Assembly: GCF_016907925.1 (NCBI RefSeq)
Contig: NZ_JAFBCZ010000013.1
Location: forward strand, 1-64,000
Length of the DNA stretch: 64,000 bases
DNA from: Herpetosiphon giganteus
GTDB taxonomy: Bacteria > Chloroflexota > Chloroflexia > Chloroflexales > Herpetosiphonaceae
Reading direction: 5' to 3'
The translations under genes and the position numbers were made by a program. A model generated the notes under the pieces. The model ran no database searches, was not told the DNA's origin, and worked only from the letters and a program-made list of their open reading frames with translations. Shown piece after piece: positions 18,121-26,221 of this stretch (position 1 is the first letter of the stretch; every line of letters starts with the position of its first letter).

Positions 18121-19137
18121 TTACTTAATCACAAAGCTGGTCGTCGCAGTTTGGCCGCTGCTGAAGCTAGCGCGCACATTATTGCGTCGCCCACTGGATT
18201 GATTGCCAACCTTGAACTGAATCGTAGCCACGCCCGAGCTATCGGTTAATGCGATCAGCGATTGAGTTCCGCTGGCCAAATCAATTTCGACCGTGGCGGT
18301 TGTGCCGCTCTTGGGCTTACCAGCGATTGTCAAGCGCACGCAGACCGTTTGGGTTTCGTTGCTAGCAATCTCAGGATAAACCACCCAAACCTGTGCACCT
18401 TCGGCGACTGCTGGTACATTCATGGTGCAATTGGCGGTGGTTGGTGGCTGGGTGGTTGGTGGCGCGGTTGGTGGGGCAGTGGCCCGCACTTCTTTGCCCA
18501 ACAAGCCTAACAACACCTTAAAATTATTCGGATTATTGGGATGCCACTCGAAGCGTGCGCGTTCAAACCATTGAGTTTCGACCAAATCGCCGCTACTATT
18601 GCGCTCCATTTTTGGCTCGGTCAAGGGCAAACCAAACAATTGCAACGAACGGGCATAGGCATCTAAGCCATCAATTTTCAAGCCATTTGCTTGCCAATAA
18701 CTCTTGAAGCCAATTCCACTGCCTTGATCACAGACATTATGCCCAGTTTCTTTGAACCACAAACAACCTGTTTTTGGCCCAGCTTCAGCGGGGTCGGGCT
18801 GGCGGCCAAGTTGGCTCAAACGATCTTTGCCCAAGAGGCCAAGCAGCACTTCGTAGGGCGTGCCCGTATTTTCTGGATGCAACTCAAAGCGATTGCGTTC
18901 CATCCATTGGGTGCGATAGACCTTGCCAGTCTCGCGGTTTTGTTCGCGGTTGACCGTGGTGATTGGATAGCCAAAGACCGGCAGGCCGCCGTTTGCTTCC
19001 CAATAATCACTAAATGGGTCGCTCAGACAATAGGGGCTTTGATCTTCAGGGAAGCAGACCTCGTGAGCTGATGTGGCTTTGGGCCAAAGGGTTAACCCCA
19101 TCAGCAACCCCACAATTAACAAGACACGCTTTGGCAT
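18121..19137 (-). CDS. Secreted two-repeat protein with C-terminal Ig-like domain
   Basis: This exported protein of 338 residues has a signal peptide ending near the ATSA-H junction. Two homologous repeats of about 110 residues follow, each with a Y-W-N-G stretch, FG(Y/L)P(I/L)T, a QW-ER-RFE-HP line and LLGLLGK at its end. A Thr/Pro linker leads to a C-terminal Ig-like domain that ends in SFVIK. The function is not known, and such repeats are often seen beside wall or surface proteins. The start at 19137 follows AGGAAGG; the frame continues upstream but without a start signal. Four cysteines occur in the repeats. Confidence 0.75.
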   Translation of the reverse strand: MPKRVLLIVGLLMGLTLWPKATSAHEVCFPEDQSPYCLSDPFSDYWEANGGLPVFGYPITTVNREQNRETGKVYRTQWMERNRFELHPENTGTPYEVLLGLLGKDRLSQLGRQPDPAEAGPKTGCLWFKETGHNVCDQGSGIGFKSYWQANGLKIDGLDAYARSLQLFGLPLTEPKMERNSSGDLVETQWFERARFEWHPNNPNNFKVLLGLLGKEVRATAPPTAPPTTQPPTTANCTMNVPAVAEGAQVWVVYPEIASNETQTVCVRLTIAGKPKSGTTATVEIDLASGTQSLIALTDSSGVATIQFKVGNQSSGRRNNVRASFSSGQTATTSFVIK

Positions 19138-19299
19138 ATCAATCACCTTCCTATCGTACAAATATAGGCTTATTATTTTGATGTGATATAGATTAAGCAG
19201 GTTAAGCTGGCCACCGTAACAGCAGCCAGCCAAACTGGAAACCAAACTTACGGCAGATCAAAAGCATTTAGCTACTTGACCACGGGCAACTGTTACAGC

Positions 19300-20019
19300 T
19301 TAGAAGACTTGCGTGAATGGAGGAACTTTGAGTGCCATGTCTTTGCCCAATAAGGCGCGAACGGCATCAGCACCAGGGTAATCGACTGGGCCGATAAAGC
19401 CTGTGCCGCCTTGCAAGAATGGCCCAAGCACCGGAACCGCGTCGGAGACGTTGTAGAAGATTGGAGCGGGCAGCGTGTTTGGATTTGGCAAATAGCCACC
19501 AATTTCGCGGGTCAAAGCCAAGTGTTCGGCTTCGGTCGCAGCGTGTTGGGCAGTGGTAGCGGCAATCCGTGGCTCGCCAAGCTCGGCAAAGCGACGGGTA
19601 GCTGCCAAATATGCGCCAGTAAAGGCGGTTTCTGCTGCCATAAAGGTGTTGGTGTTGACCCCAAAATCGCTCAAGAACTTGGCTGGAACATAGAACTTAT
19701 CTGCAAGCGCCTTGCCACCGAAACTTTCCACCACTTCAAGGTGATGCAATTCTGCGCTCAGCGCATACTTCAGATACAACAATTCTTCGTCGGCCAACCC
19801 AAATGGATTGCCCTTGATCGTGTTGTAATACGAGGTGATGGCCAAGCGTTCGGCGGTAGCGGCCAACGAAACGATTGTGAGTGGGGTATCTTTGGCATCA
19901 TGGTTTTGAGCGTTGTAATCGGCTGCTGAAACATCGTGCAAACCGAACATCGAGGCAAAACTTGCGACCGCAACTCCACCGCCTACACCTTTTAAGAATC
20001 CGCGACGTGAGATACTCAT
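19300..20019 (-). CDS. Tat-exported ferritin-like domain protein
   Basis: This 239-residue protein starts with a twin-arginine signal, SRRGFLKG, followed by a hydrophobic stretch to about residue 32. The mature part is all-helical and resembles a ferritin-like four-helix bundle: E-rich helices include EELLYLKYALSAELHHLEVVE and, later, HAATEAEHLALTREIGGYLPN. Tat export suggests the protein folds, perhaps with a metal, before crossing the membrane. The partner is unknown, and no oxidase or transporter is adjacent. Confidence 0.8.
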   Translation of the reverse strand: MSISRRGFLKGVGGGVAVASFASMFGLHDVSAADYNAQNHDAKDTPLTIVSLAATAERLAITSYYNTIKGNPFGLADEELLYLKYALSAELHHLEVVESFGGKALADKFYVPAKFLSDFGVNTNTFMAAETAFTGAYLAATRRFAELGEPRIAATTAQHAATEAEHLALTREIGGYLPNPNTLPAPIFYNVSDAVPVLGPFLQGGTGFIGPVDYPGADAVRALLGKDMALKVPPFTQVF

Positions 20020-20210
20020 AGGTTGCCCTTCCTAACAAAAAATATGCTCAAACACCATTCTGTTGTGTGATGTTCTTATGGAGATATTCGCCGCCAATCC
20101 CATTATGGATGTATCGATTATCTCACCCCTTGGGGGGATATTTTGACCTATGCTCAAGCCAAGCGCCATGCTATACTGACCAATGGATGATGTTGTCACG
20201 GAGATGATCA

Positions 20211-21776
20211 ATGGAACAAGAAGCCAAATACCGCGCAACGCAGCCGATCCGTCCGAAGCAACTTGAGGCTGTGAATATTGCGCCTTTTAGCCTCAGCGAG
20301 CGGGTTACCGCCGAAATCCGCGATAGTATTTTGGATACCGCGAACCGCCAATTAAACCAGCAGCGCTATACCTTGCGCATTCGCCGCATCGATCAGCAAT
20401 TGTGGCTAACCCTCAAATTGCCGGGCAAAGTTGAGGGTGCAGTTCATCAACGCCAAGAATTCGAGCACGAAATTACGCCGAATGTGCGTGATCATCCTGA
20501 ATTGTGGCCAAGCGAGATTCGCGAACCACTGCAAGCATTAATTGGCGATGAGCCATTGGTGCCAATGCTGACGGTGCGCAATCGACGACGGCTCTGGCGG
20601 ATCGAGCGCGATGGCGAAGAAATTGCCGAATTGGCCCTTGATCGCGGCTCGTTGATCAGCGGCGAGCGCTCGTTGCCGTTCCATGAGATCGAAATTGAAC
20701 TCAAAGGCGTTGGCACTGCTGCCGATCTCGCAGTGCTGGCCTCGATCTACACCACCGCATTACCACTGGAGCCAGAAACCCGCTCCAAGAGCCAGCGCGG
20801 CATGTTATTGCTCAACCATGCCGAAGATCAAGATCAGCTCAAACAAGCAGTTGAGCGCACGCCAATGGAAGCAGGCAGCAATTTGGCCGAAGCAGGTCGC
20901 TCGATTTTGGCCAAACATGTGCTGAAATTGCATAAAGCTTGGCCGATAGCGGTCATTGGCGATGATTCCGAGGGCGTGCATCAGATGCGGGTGGCAACTC
21001 GCCGCTTGCGCACAATTTTGGCAATTTTGGGCGAAACGCTCTACGAGCCAGAAATCGTGGCCAAATTGCGCCGCGGCCTGCGCCAATGGGCCAGGATGTT
21101 GGGCGCTGTGCGCGATGCAGATGTGTTTTTGGGCAAGCTTGAGGAGCATCGGGCAACGCTCGAAAAAGCAGACCAAGCAGGCTACGAACCCTTGATCGAA
21201 TCGATTAGCCAGCAGCGTGATGCGGCGCGGGTTGAATTATTGGGCTTTTTGGAAAGCCGCAAAGCCAGCAAATTTGCCCAACGCTTGACCGATTTTGTGC
21301 TGACCGCAGGCGCTGGCGTGCGCGAAGCCGAAACTGCTGAAGGCCACGTTGAGCGTAGTTTGGTGCGGCATTGGGTTGGCAGCACAGTTTGGAGCCACTA
21401 CGAGCGCATTCGAGCCTATGATGTGATGTTGAATGATGCGCCAGTTGAGAGCTTGCACCGCTTGCGCATCGAAATTAAACATCTACGCTATACGCTGGAG
21501 CTATTTAGCGATGCCTTGGCTGATGAACACGAATCGCTGCTTGAGCAATTAGTCACCGCCCAAGATTACCTTGGCGATTTGCAAGATGCTGAGGTGGCGT
21601 TGGGATTGGTTGGCGAGGCCTTAGCCGATAATCCCGATAACAGCTCCTTGCTGGCGTACCAAGCAGCAAAGCAGCAGGAGCATGATCAGCTTCAGCTGAA
21701 TGCGCCAAAAGCGCTGCGCCCGTTGTTTGATCTGCCATTCCGCCGCCGCTTGGCCTCGATTCTCTCGAAAGTGTAA
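20211..21776 (+). CDS. CYTH and CHAD domain protein
   Basis: This 521-residue cytosolic protein has an N-terminal CYTH (triphosphate tunnel) domain (about 1-205) that opens with MEQEAKYRA, and a C-terminal CHAD helical domain (about 225-515). The CHAD histidine- and arginine-rich helices are visible as VHQMRVATRRLRTI and LHRLRIEIKHLRYTLEL. CYTH domains bind or hydrolyse triphosphates, and CHAD domains bind inorganic polyphosphate. A role in polyphosphate-related metabolism is therefore inferred. It stands alone on the plus strand, with family A repeats downstream. Confidence 0.92.
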   Translation: MEQEAKYRATQPIRPKQLEAVNIAPFSLSERVTAEIRDSILDTANRQLNQQRYTLRIRRIDQQLWLTLKLPGKVEGAVHQRQEFEHEITPNVRDHPELWPSEIREPLQALIGDEPLVPMLTVRNRRRLWRIERDGEEIAELALDRGSLISGERSLPFHEIEIELKGVGTAADLAVLASIYTTALPLEPETRSKSQRGMLLLNHAEDQDQLKQAVERTPMEAGSNLAEAGRSILAKHVLKLHKAWPIAVIGDDSEGVHQMRVATRRLRTILAILGETLYEPEIVAKLRRGLRQWARMLGAVRDADVFLGKLEEHRATLEKADQAGYEPLIESISQQRDAARVELLGFLESRKASKFAQRLTDFVLTAGAGVREAETAEGHVERSLVRHWVGSTVWSHYERIRAYDVMLNDAPVESLHRLRIEIKHLRYTLELFSDALADEHESLLEQLVTAQDYLGDLQDAEVALGLVGEALADNPDNSSLLAYQAAKQQEHDQLQLNAPKALRPLFDLPFRRRLASILSKV

Positions 21777-22163
21777 ATTTTGGGGTTGGCAGAACATAGA
21801 ACATAGAGCATAGAACATAAAAATCGCTATCGGCTGTTGGAGCCACAAGCACGAGCATGCCCTCACCCCCCAACCCCCTCTCCCACTGAACGCGGGCGAG
21901 GGGGAGCATCCGTGGTTCACCAAGGAATTGCGCAAGAACCACGCAGTTAAAGCCCCTCGCCCGCGCCACGGGAGAGGGGGTTGGGTGAGGGGATCTTAAA
22001 ACCTACTCTTGGAAGCCGACCCCCTCGCCCACTGCACCCGTTTTTCACCGACGTATTGCGCAAGAACCACGCAGTTAAAGCCCCTCGCCCGCTCCGTGGG
22101 AGAGGGGTTGGGGTGAGGGGATCACGTGATGTTCCGATAGCCTATAGCCTATAGCCTGCATTC
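21777..22163. repeat. Family A palindromic elements plus short-word repeats
   Basis: No gene is supported. A complete family A element spans 21860-21993: left arm CCCTCACCCCCCAACCCC, core CGCGGGCGAGGGG, spacer ATTGCGCAAGAACCACGC, and a mirrored right arm ending GGTGAGGGG or GGGTGAGGGG. A second copy that lacks the outer left arm covers about 22020-22120. The flanks hold a run of ACATAGA-type words near 21790 and an 'atagcctatagcc' run near 22140. Confidence 0.85.
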
Positions 22164-22871
22164 CTATTTCACGCCACCAAAAGCGGCAAAACAGCTATTT
22201 TTGTGCAAAATATCGAGCTTTTGAAAACCGACGCTGCGTAAAACATCAATTTGCCATAGCAATGGGCGCGGCGAATCTTCGATCTCAATATACTTAAAAA
22301 CCTCATCACGATAGGCTTCATTGCGAAAATCGCTCAGATATTGGCCATAGCGCTGCCACATCAAGGCATGCACCGCCTCGCTGGAATGCTCAACCAAATC
22401 GAAAATCCACAACGAGCCGCCTGGGCGCAAAGCGGCATAGCATTGAGCAAATACGGCTTGCCATTCGGCATCGTCACGCAAGTGGTGAAACACCGCTGCG
22501 GCCACAATAATATCAACCTGTTCGTTACCTAGTTCAAGCTGACGCACATCGCCTTGCAAGGCCGTAACCGAGCCAGTTGTGGCAGCGCTCACCCGTCGCT
22601 GTGCTCGCTCAAGCATTGGCAAACTTAAATCGATCAAGGTTACATCGCGATTGGGCAATTCTTGCAGCAAGCGCAAGCTATAGTTGCCAGCACCGCAGCC
22701 AATATCCAAAATATGTTGCGCATTGGGCGTGGTGGCAGCGGCGGCTTGGGCAACGAGGGTCAGGCCTAAGGGAGCATCGACGGTTGCCGATTGACCGGTT
22801 TCCAAATTCGAGAAGCGCTCAACATCGGCATCGAAGCGGGCGCGAATAGCCTCAACTGTTGATTTGGCCAT
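22164..22871 (-). CDS. Class I SAM-dependent methyltransferase
   Basis: This protein of about 235 residues is a Rossmann-fold methyltransferase. Motif I is visible as ILDIGCGAGNYSLRLL near residue 56, an acidic motif II as VTLIDLSLPML, and VDIIVAAAVFHHL for the post-I region. The closest kind is the UbiE/tRNA-cmo5U-like group, but the substrate cannot be named. The start at 22871 follows GAGGAT; the longer frame from 22904 lacks a better site. Long repeat-filled spacers flank it. Confidence 0.85.
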   Translation of the reverse strand: MAKSTVEAIRARFDADVERFSNLETGQSATVDAPLGLTLVAQAAAATTPNAQHILDIGCGAGNYSLRLLQELPNRDVTLIDLSLPMLERAQRRVSAATTGSVTALQGDVRQLELGNEQVDIIVAAAVFHHLRDDAEWQAVFAQCYAALRPGGSLWIFDLVEHSSEAVHALMWQRYGQYLSDFRNEAYRDEVFKYIEIEDSPRPLLWQIDVLRSVGFQKLDILHKNSCFAAFGGVK

Positions 22872-23473
22872 GGAACATATCCTCAAAAGACAAAGAAGCT
22901 TCAATTAGGCTATTTTAGCAGGCTTCAGAAATTATGAAGGATGAAGGATGAATTATGAGAGAGGAATGCCGAAAGTCAAAAATCAGAAGTCAAAAATCAA
23001 AATGAGAACAGACCATGTGGGGATCAGGGGTCAGGGGCTGGGGATCAGATTATGGGCTAGAGGAATACAATCCCTATAATCTGTGTCAATCTGTGGCTAA
23101 AAATCGTTCTTCGTGCTCTTCGTGGTTCAAGCTTTAACGCAGCGGTGCAGAGAAGAAAGGGCTATGGGCTTGAGGCGATAGGCTATCGGACATGTATTGG
23201 TAATGTCAAAAGCCAATAGCCAAAAGCCAATAGCCACAGCTCCCTTCATGCTTTTCGTTAGTCACGGTTTAACGCAGAGGCGCAGAGCCACCGAAGGACG
23301 AAGGATGAAGGATGAGGGATGAAGAGCATAGAACAGAGAGCAGAGAACATAATTCCAACAATCTCTGGGAATCTGTGGCGAAAATACTTTTTCGTGCAAT
23401 TCGTGGAATTCGTGGCTAAAAATTTACCCTTCGTGCGCTTCGCGCTCTTCGTGGTTTCGTCGCCCAACCCCAC
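22872..23473. repeat. Intergenic short-word repeat mosaic
   Basis: About 600 bases without a supported gene. Recurrent words are packed here: ATGAAGGATGAAGGATGAAT near 22935, AAGTCAAAAATCAGAAGTCA near 22973, GGGGATCAGGGGTCAGGGG near 23020, TTCGTGCTCTTCGTGG near 23108, CAGAGGCGCAGAG near 23276 and TTCGTGCAATTCGTGG near 23391. The same words fill gaps at 11.7, 51.9 and 61.4 kb. Confidence 0.75.
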
Positions 23474-24313
23474 TCACTCGATCGTTGTCAGTTTGATTGG
23501 CAATTCAGGGGCGGGCTGGCCGCGTAAACGGCGCAAACCTTCTTTGAGCGCGCCAAGCAGCAAGCGTGGCGGCGAAAGCAGATTGATGCTGAGGCCATTG
23601 CGGCCATCGGTTGCTTTCGATGCCAACCAAACTGCTTTTTGGGCGGGCACGCTGGGCGGGTTGCCCCACATGCGCAGAATCGTGTTGAGCGCTTTGAGTT
23701 TGGCCTCGTAGCCAGCCATCACCTCAACATTGGTCAGCATATCGGTCGTCATCAAACCTGGGTTAAAGCCCAAAATTTCAATCCCTTGTTGCTGATGTTC
23801 TTTGGCGAGGGCAAGCGTGAAATTGCGCACCCAACTTTTGCTCGCACCATAGGCGGTTTGAAAGGGTGCTGGCCCAGTATCGCCGCGCCCAAATAAATTG
23901 ATTAATTTGCCATGGCCTTGGCTTTGAAAATGTTTCAAGGCGCTAATTGAGCCATGATAAGTACCAAGAATGTTGGTATCGATCACCCGTCGATAATCAC
24001 GCGGACGAATTGCCACGGTTGCGCCGTAGGGGCCAGCAACGCCAGCATTGTTGATCCAAACATCGAGCTTGCCAAAATGAGCAAGGGCTTGATCGCGCAG
24101 GGCTTCGACCGCTGCCAAATCGCCAACATCGCAACTGACAGCCAAAACGTTGCTGCCATGGCGTTTGAGTTCAGCAAGCGCTTGTTCAAGGCTAGCCTGA
24201 TCGCGGCCAGCAATCACAACTTTGGCTCCTTGGCGCAGCATTGCCTCGGCCATGGCCAAACCCAGCCCACGGCTGCCACCAGTAATCACAATCACTTTAT
24301 CGATGAGTTTCAT
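23474..24313 (-). CDS. Short-chain dehydrogenase/reductase
   Basis: This 279-residue classical SDR uses NAD(P)(H) to oxidise or reduce an unknown substrate. The cofactor motif TGGSRGLG is at about residues 11-18, NNAG near 87, and the catalytic YGASK near 155-160. The start at 24313 follows AGGAGTTGGCG. It overlaps the 3' end of the HAD phosphatase gene by about 17 bases, so the two are co-transcribed. The C-terminal 60 residues, rich in Leu/Pro/Arg, are longer than in most SDRs. Confidence 0.9.
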   Translation of the reverse strand: MKLIDKVIVITGGSRGLGLAMAEAMLRQGAKVVIAGRDQASLEQALAELKRHGSNVLAVSCDVGDLAAVEALRDQALAHFGKLDVWINNAGVAGPYGATVAIRPRDYRRVIDTNILGTYHGSISALKHFQSQGHGKLINLFGRGDTGPAPFQTAYGASKSWVRNFTLALAKEHQQQGIEILGFNPGLMTTDMLTNVEVMAGYEAKLKALNTILRMWGNPPSVPAQKAVWLASKATDGRNGLSINLLSPPRLLLGALKEGLRRLRGQPAPELPIKLTTIE

Positions 24314-24989
24314 CGCCAACTCCTAAAAATGCTTGCAACTGTGCAAGTTCACGCAGATCGCCTAGCAGCAAATCGGGCTGGTGCTCGGCAAGTTGCTCAA
24401 GGCTAAATTGACCGCTGGCCACAGCAACTGAGCGTGCTCCGGCAATTTTGGCGCAACCAATATCAAACGGCGTATCGCCAATCACCACCACATCGGCAAG
24501 CGTGCCTTGCCAACCAGCTGCTTGTGCTCGTTGAAAAGCTACGGGCACTAACTCATTGCGGATGTGATTATCCGAGCCAAACGCGCCCCAATCCCAGCGA
24601 AAATAAGCGCTAAGGCCCACCGCATCAAGCTTAATTCTGGCGGTGCGCAGCATATTGCCAGTCAAAAGTGAGTGAATCGTATGGGTTTGGAGTTGGCTCA
24701 GCGCAGCCTTCACGCCAGGCAAAATGGTGGTTTCGCGTTGCAAATGCGCAAAGCGCGCTTGTAATTCGACTTCGTAGACTGCATAAAATTGTTCAAGCCG
24801 CTCAAGAATCGCCGCTTCTTCCCACAGATGCAGCAACTCGCGAACGATCAAGCCATCGGTTTTGCCAGCGGTCGAACCGAGCGGCAAATCCAATTCGTAA
24901 ACACGCTGAAACGCGGCCTTGAAAGCTTCAAGACCGCGCCCATGACCCCGAATCAGGGTTCCATCAATATCCCAGAGCAACAGTTTCAT
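24297..24989 (-). CDS. HAD superfamily hydrolase
   Basis: This 230-residue haloacid dehalogenase-type phosphatase has motif I LWDIDGTLI at the N terminus (Asp7 and Asp9), motif II LLTGN near 116, and motif IV IGDTPFDIGCA near 168. A helical cap (residues about 20-90) makes it a C1-type enzyme like phosphoglycolate phosphatase. The substrate is unknown. It starts inside the stop of the upstream membrane protein gene (4-base overlap) and its end overlaps the SDR gene. Confidence 0.92.
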   Translation of the reverse strand: MKLLLWDIDGTLIRGHGRGLEAFKAAFQRVYELDLPLGSTAGKTDGLIVRELLHLWEEAAILERLEQFYAVYEVELQARFAHLQRETTILPGVKAALSQLQTHTIHSLLTGNMLRTARIKLDAVGLSAYFRWDWGAFGSDNHIRNELVPVAFQRAQAAGWQGTLADVVVIGDTPFDIGCAKIAGARSVAVASGQFSLEQLAEHQPDLLLGDLRELAQLQAFLGVGDETHR

Positions 24990-25576
24990 TCTTCGGTTGG
25001 TTTCCCATTTACAAGGTCGGCCAGCGGCTGCACCAACTCGCCCAAGCTGCGGAATTGCGGCCCTAGCTCAGTTTCGCTCAGTGGAATATTGACTGGCACA
25101 GTTAAGCTGACAGGCACTGACGATTCAAGTGGAATTGTCATGCTCAAATAGACTGGCAATTCCAAGCCCTCGGGCAAATTCAAGGCCACGCTCGCTTTGA
25201 GGTAGCCCACGCCGGGTAGCGTAATATCAGCAGGCACTGATAAAGGCACCGCTTGAGTCACGCGCACATTCGTATTTTGGCTAACTGGCACTTGCAAGCT
25301 AATTGGCAAGCGCTCATTCAAGGGCACGCTAGCTCTAATCGTGGCATTGTTGAGGCCATCAATCGTATCGGTCAATTTGGCGATAGTTGGTTTAAGCGGC
25401 GCTAAACCCGTTTTATAGCCAAACAGCGCGACCGCTAAAATGATCAAGCCAATAATGAGCACAATGTTGAGGATAAAGGAGGTCATGATCATAAACTTGT
25501 AGGAGCGATCAATGTCGACTCGTTCGACAGCGTTGGTATTGGTCGAATCGGTGGATTTGCGGTTGCGACTGGCCAC
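24986..25576 (-). CDS. Single-pass membrane protein of unknown function
   Basis: This protein of about 196 residues has a polar N terminus rich in Ser/Thr/Asn/Arg, one membrane segment near 28-52 and an external domain of about 140 residues. The domain is built of evenly spaced LPxxLxVPVxxN-type strands, which suggests a beta-rich or amphipathic repeat. I do not recognise the family. The GTG at 25576 follows AAGGAGG and is a better start than the ATG at 25648. It is the first gene of an overlapping run with the HAD and SDR genes. Confidence 0.7.
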   Translation of the reverse strand: MASRNRKSTDSTNTNAVERVDIDRSYKFMIMTSFILNIVLIIGLIILAVALFGYKTGLAPLKPTIAKLTDTIDGLNNATIRASVPLNERLPISLQVPVSQNTNVRVTQAVPLSVPADITLPGVGYLKASVALNLPEGLELPVYLSMTIPLESSVPVSLTVPVNIPLSETELGPQFRSLGELVQPLADLVNGKPTEE

Positions 25577-25862
25577 GTCAACCTCCTTGCAGTGCCTCGA
25601 AGGGGAATATTTAGCAGCAGTATACCACAGCCGATCGTTGCTTGTCATAGCTATTCTAGAATTAGATTTTGATCAACACCACTGCACCTTGCCGCAAAAT
25701 GGGCAACACAAGGGATTTTCAGCATCTCTCGCCCTTCGGGTGCTTCGCGGTTCTGGGTGCGCATTCGCTGTTTGGCAGATTGCCCAATCTTGTATACTTT
25801 CCACAATAATTTGGCCATCAGCTTATGGCAATCTGACCATAGTTCATGGTTTTAAACCAGCC

Positions 25863-25868
25863 TATAAT
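25863..25868 (+). promoter_or_regulatory. Candidate -10 element for the RNA leader
   Basis: A consensus TATAAT lies ten bases before the first hairpin of the structured leader. No convincing -35 hexamer was seen at the usual spacing. Confidence 0.4.
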
Positions 25869-25877
25869 CAATGTTAT

Positions 25878-25966
25878 AGACCAGAAGTGGTCTGGTGTGT
25901 CCGTGACTGGCGTGCGGCGGTGGGAGTCCCGGCCCTCCGCCCAGCCGAAAGCAGACACCACGAGGT
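25878..25966 (+). ncRNA. Candidate structured leader RNA / cis-regulator
   Basis: The leader of the 64-residue membrane protein folds well by eye. AGACCA (25878-25883) pairs with TGGTCT (25888-25893) across a GAAG tetraloop. GCGGTGGG (25917-25924) pairs with CCCTCCGC (25933-25940), with one mismatch. CTGG (25907-25910) pairs with CCAG (25941-25944). TGGTGT (25893-25898) can pair with ACACCA (25955-25960), which ends beside the GAGG ribosome binding site (25962-25965). The first stem and the closing stem share base 25893, so they may be alternatives. The class is not assigned. Confidence 0.5.
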
Positions 25967-25977
25967 AGCCAATTCGT

Positions 25978-26172
25978 ATGCAACAAGCACCAGAACCCGC
26001 AAAGCTCTTCGATTTACCGCCGCATGATGTTGGTTGGGAAGGAATTCTCTTTTTCAGTGCAGGCTATGTCTTGGCAGCCTTGGTGCTGTTTATGATTTTG
26101 GGGGTTACGCTAGCGAGCATTCTGCTGGTTGGCTGCCTATTGGCCTTCTTGGGAATTAATTTCTGGCACTAA
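25978..26172 (+). CDS. Small hydrophobic membrane protein (64 residues)
   Basis: After a polar N terminus of about 20 residues (with PPHDVGWEG), residues 21-62 are almost wholly hydrophobic and can form two membrane helices: FFSAGYVLAALVLFMILG and SILLVGCLLAFLGINF. The function is unknown. The start is ATG with GAGG 12 bases upstream, at the end of a strongly structured leader. A perfect terminator hairpin follows it at 26185, so it is probably a one-gene transcript whose expression is controlled through the leader. Confidence 0.75.
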   Translation: MQQAPEPAKLFDLPPHDVGWEGILFFSAGYVLAALVLFMILGVTLASILLVGCLLAFLGINFWH

Positions 26173-26184
26173 GTTTCAATAATT

Positions 26185-26218
26185 AAGCCGCTGGATCACA
26201 ATGATCCAGCGGCTTTTT
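26185..26218 (+). terminator. Rho-independent terminator
   Basis: AAGCCGCTGGATCA (26185-26198) pairs perfectly with TGATCCAGCGGCTT (26202-26215), followed by a T run to 26218. It separates the small membrane protein gene from the convergent CHRD protein gene. Confidence 0.9.
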
Positions 26219-26221
26219 GGC

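Noticed and set aside
21860-22120. CRISPR array
   Set aside because: The repeats are nested palindromes of unequal spacing in both orientations without equal-length unique spacers, and no cas gene is near.
23319-23711. 130-codon plus-strand frame across the repeat mosaic and SDR gene
   Set aside because: Its first half is repeat words and the second half is antisense to the SDR gene.
25878-25977. ZTP or ydaO riboswitch call
   Set aside because: Only part of each consensus can be matched by eye (GACTGGCG and GGTGGGA; GCCGAA), so the leader is listed as unassigned.
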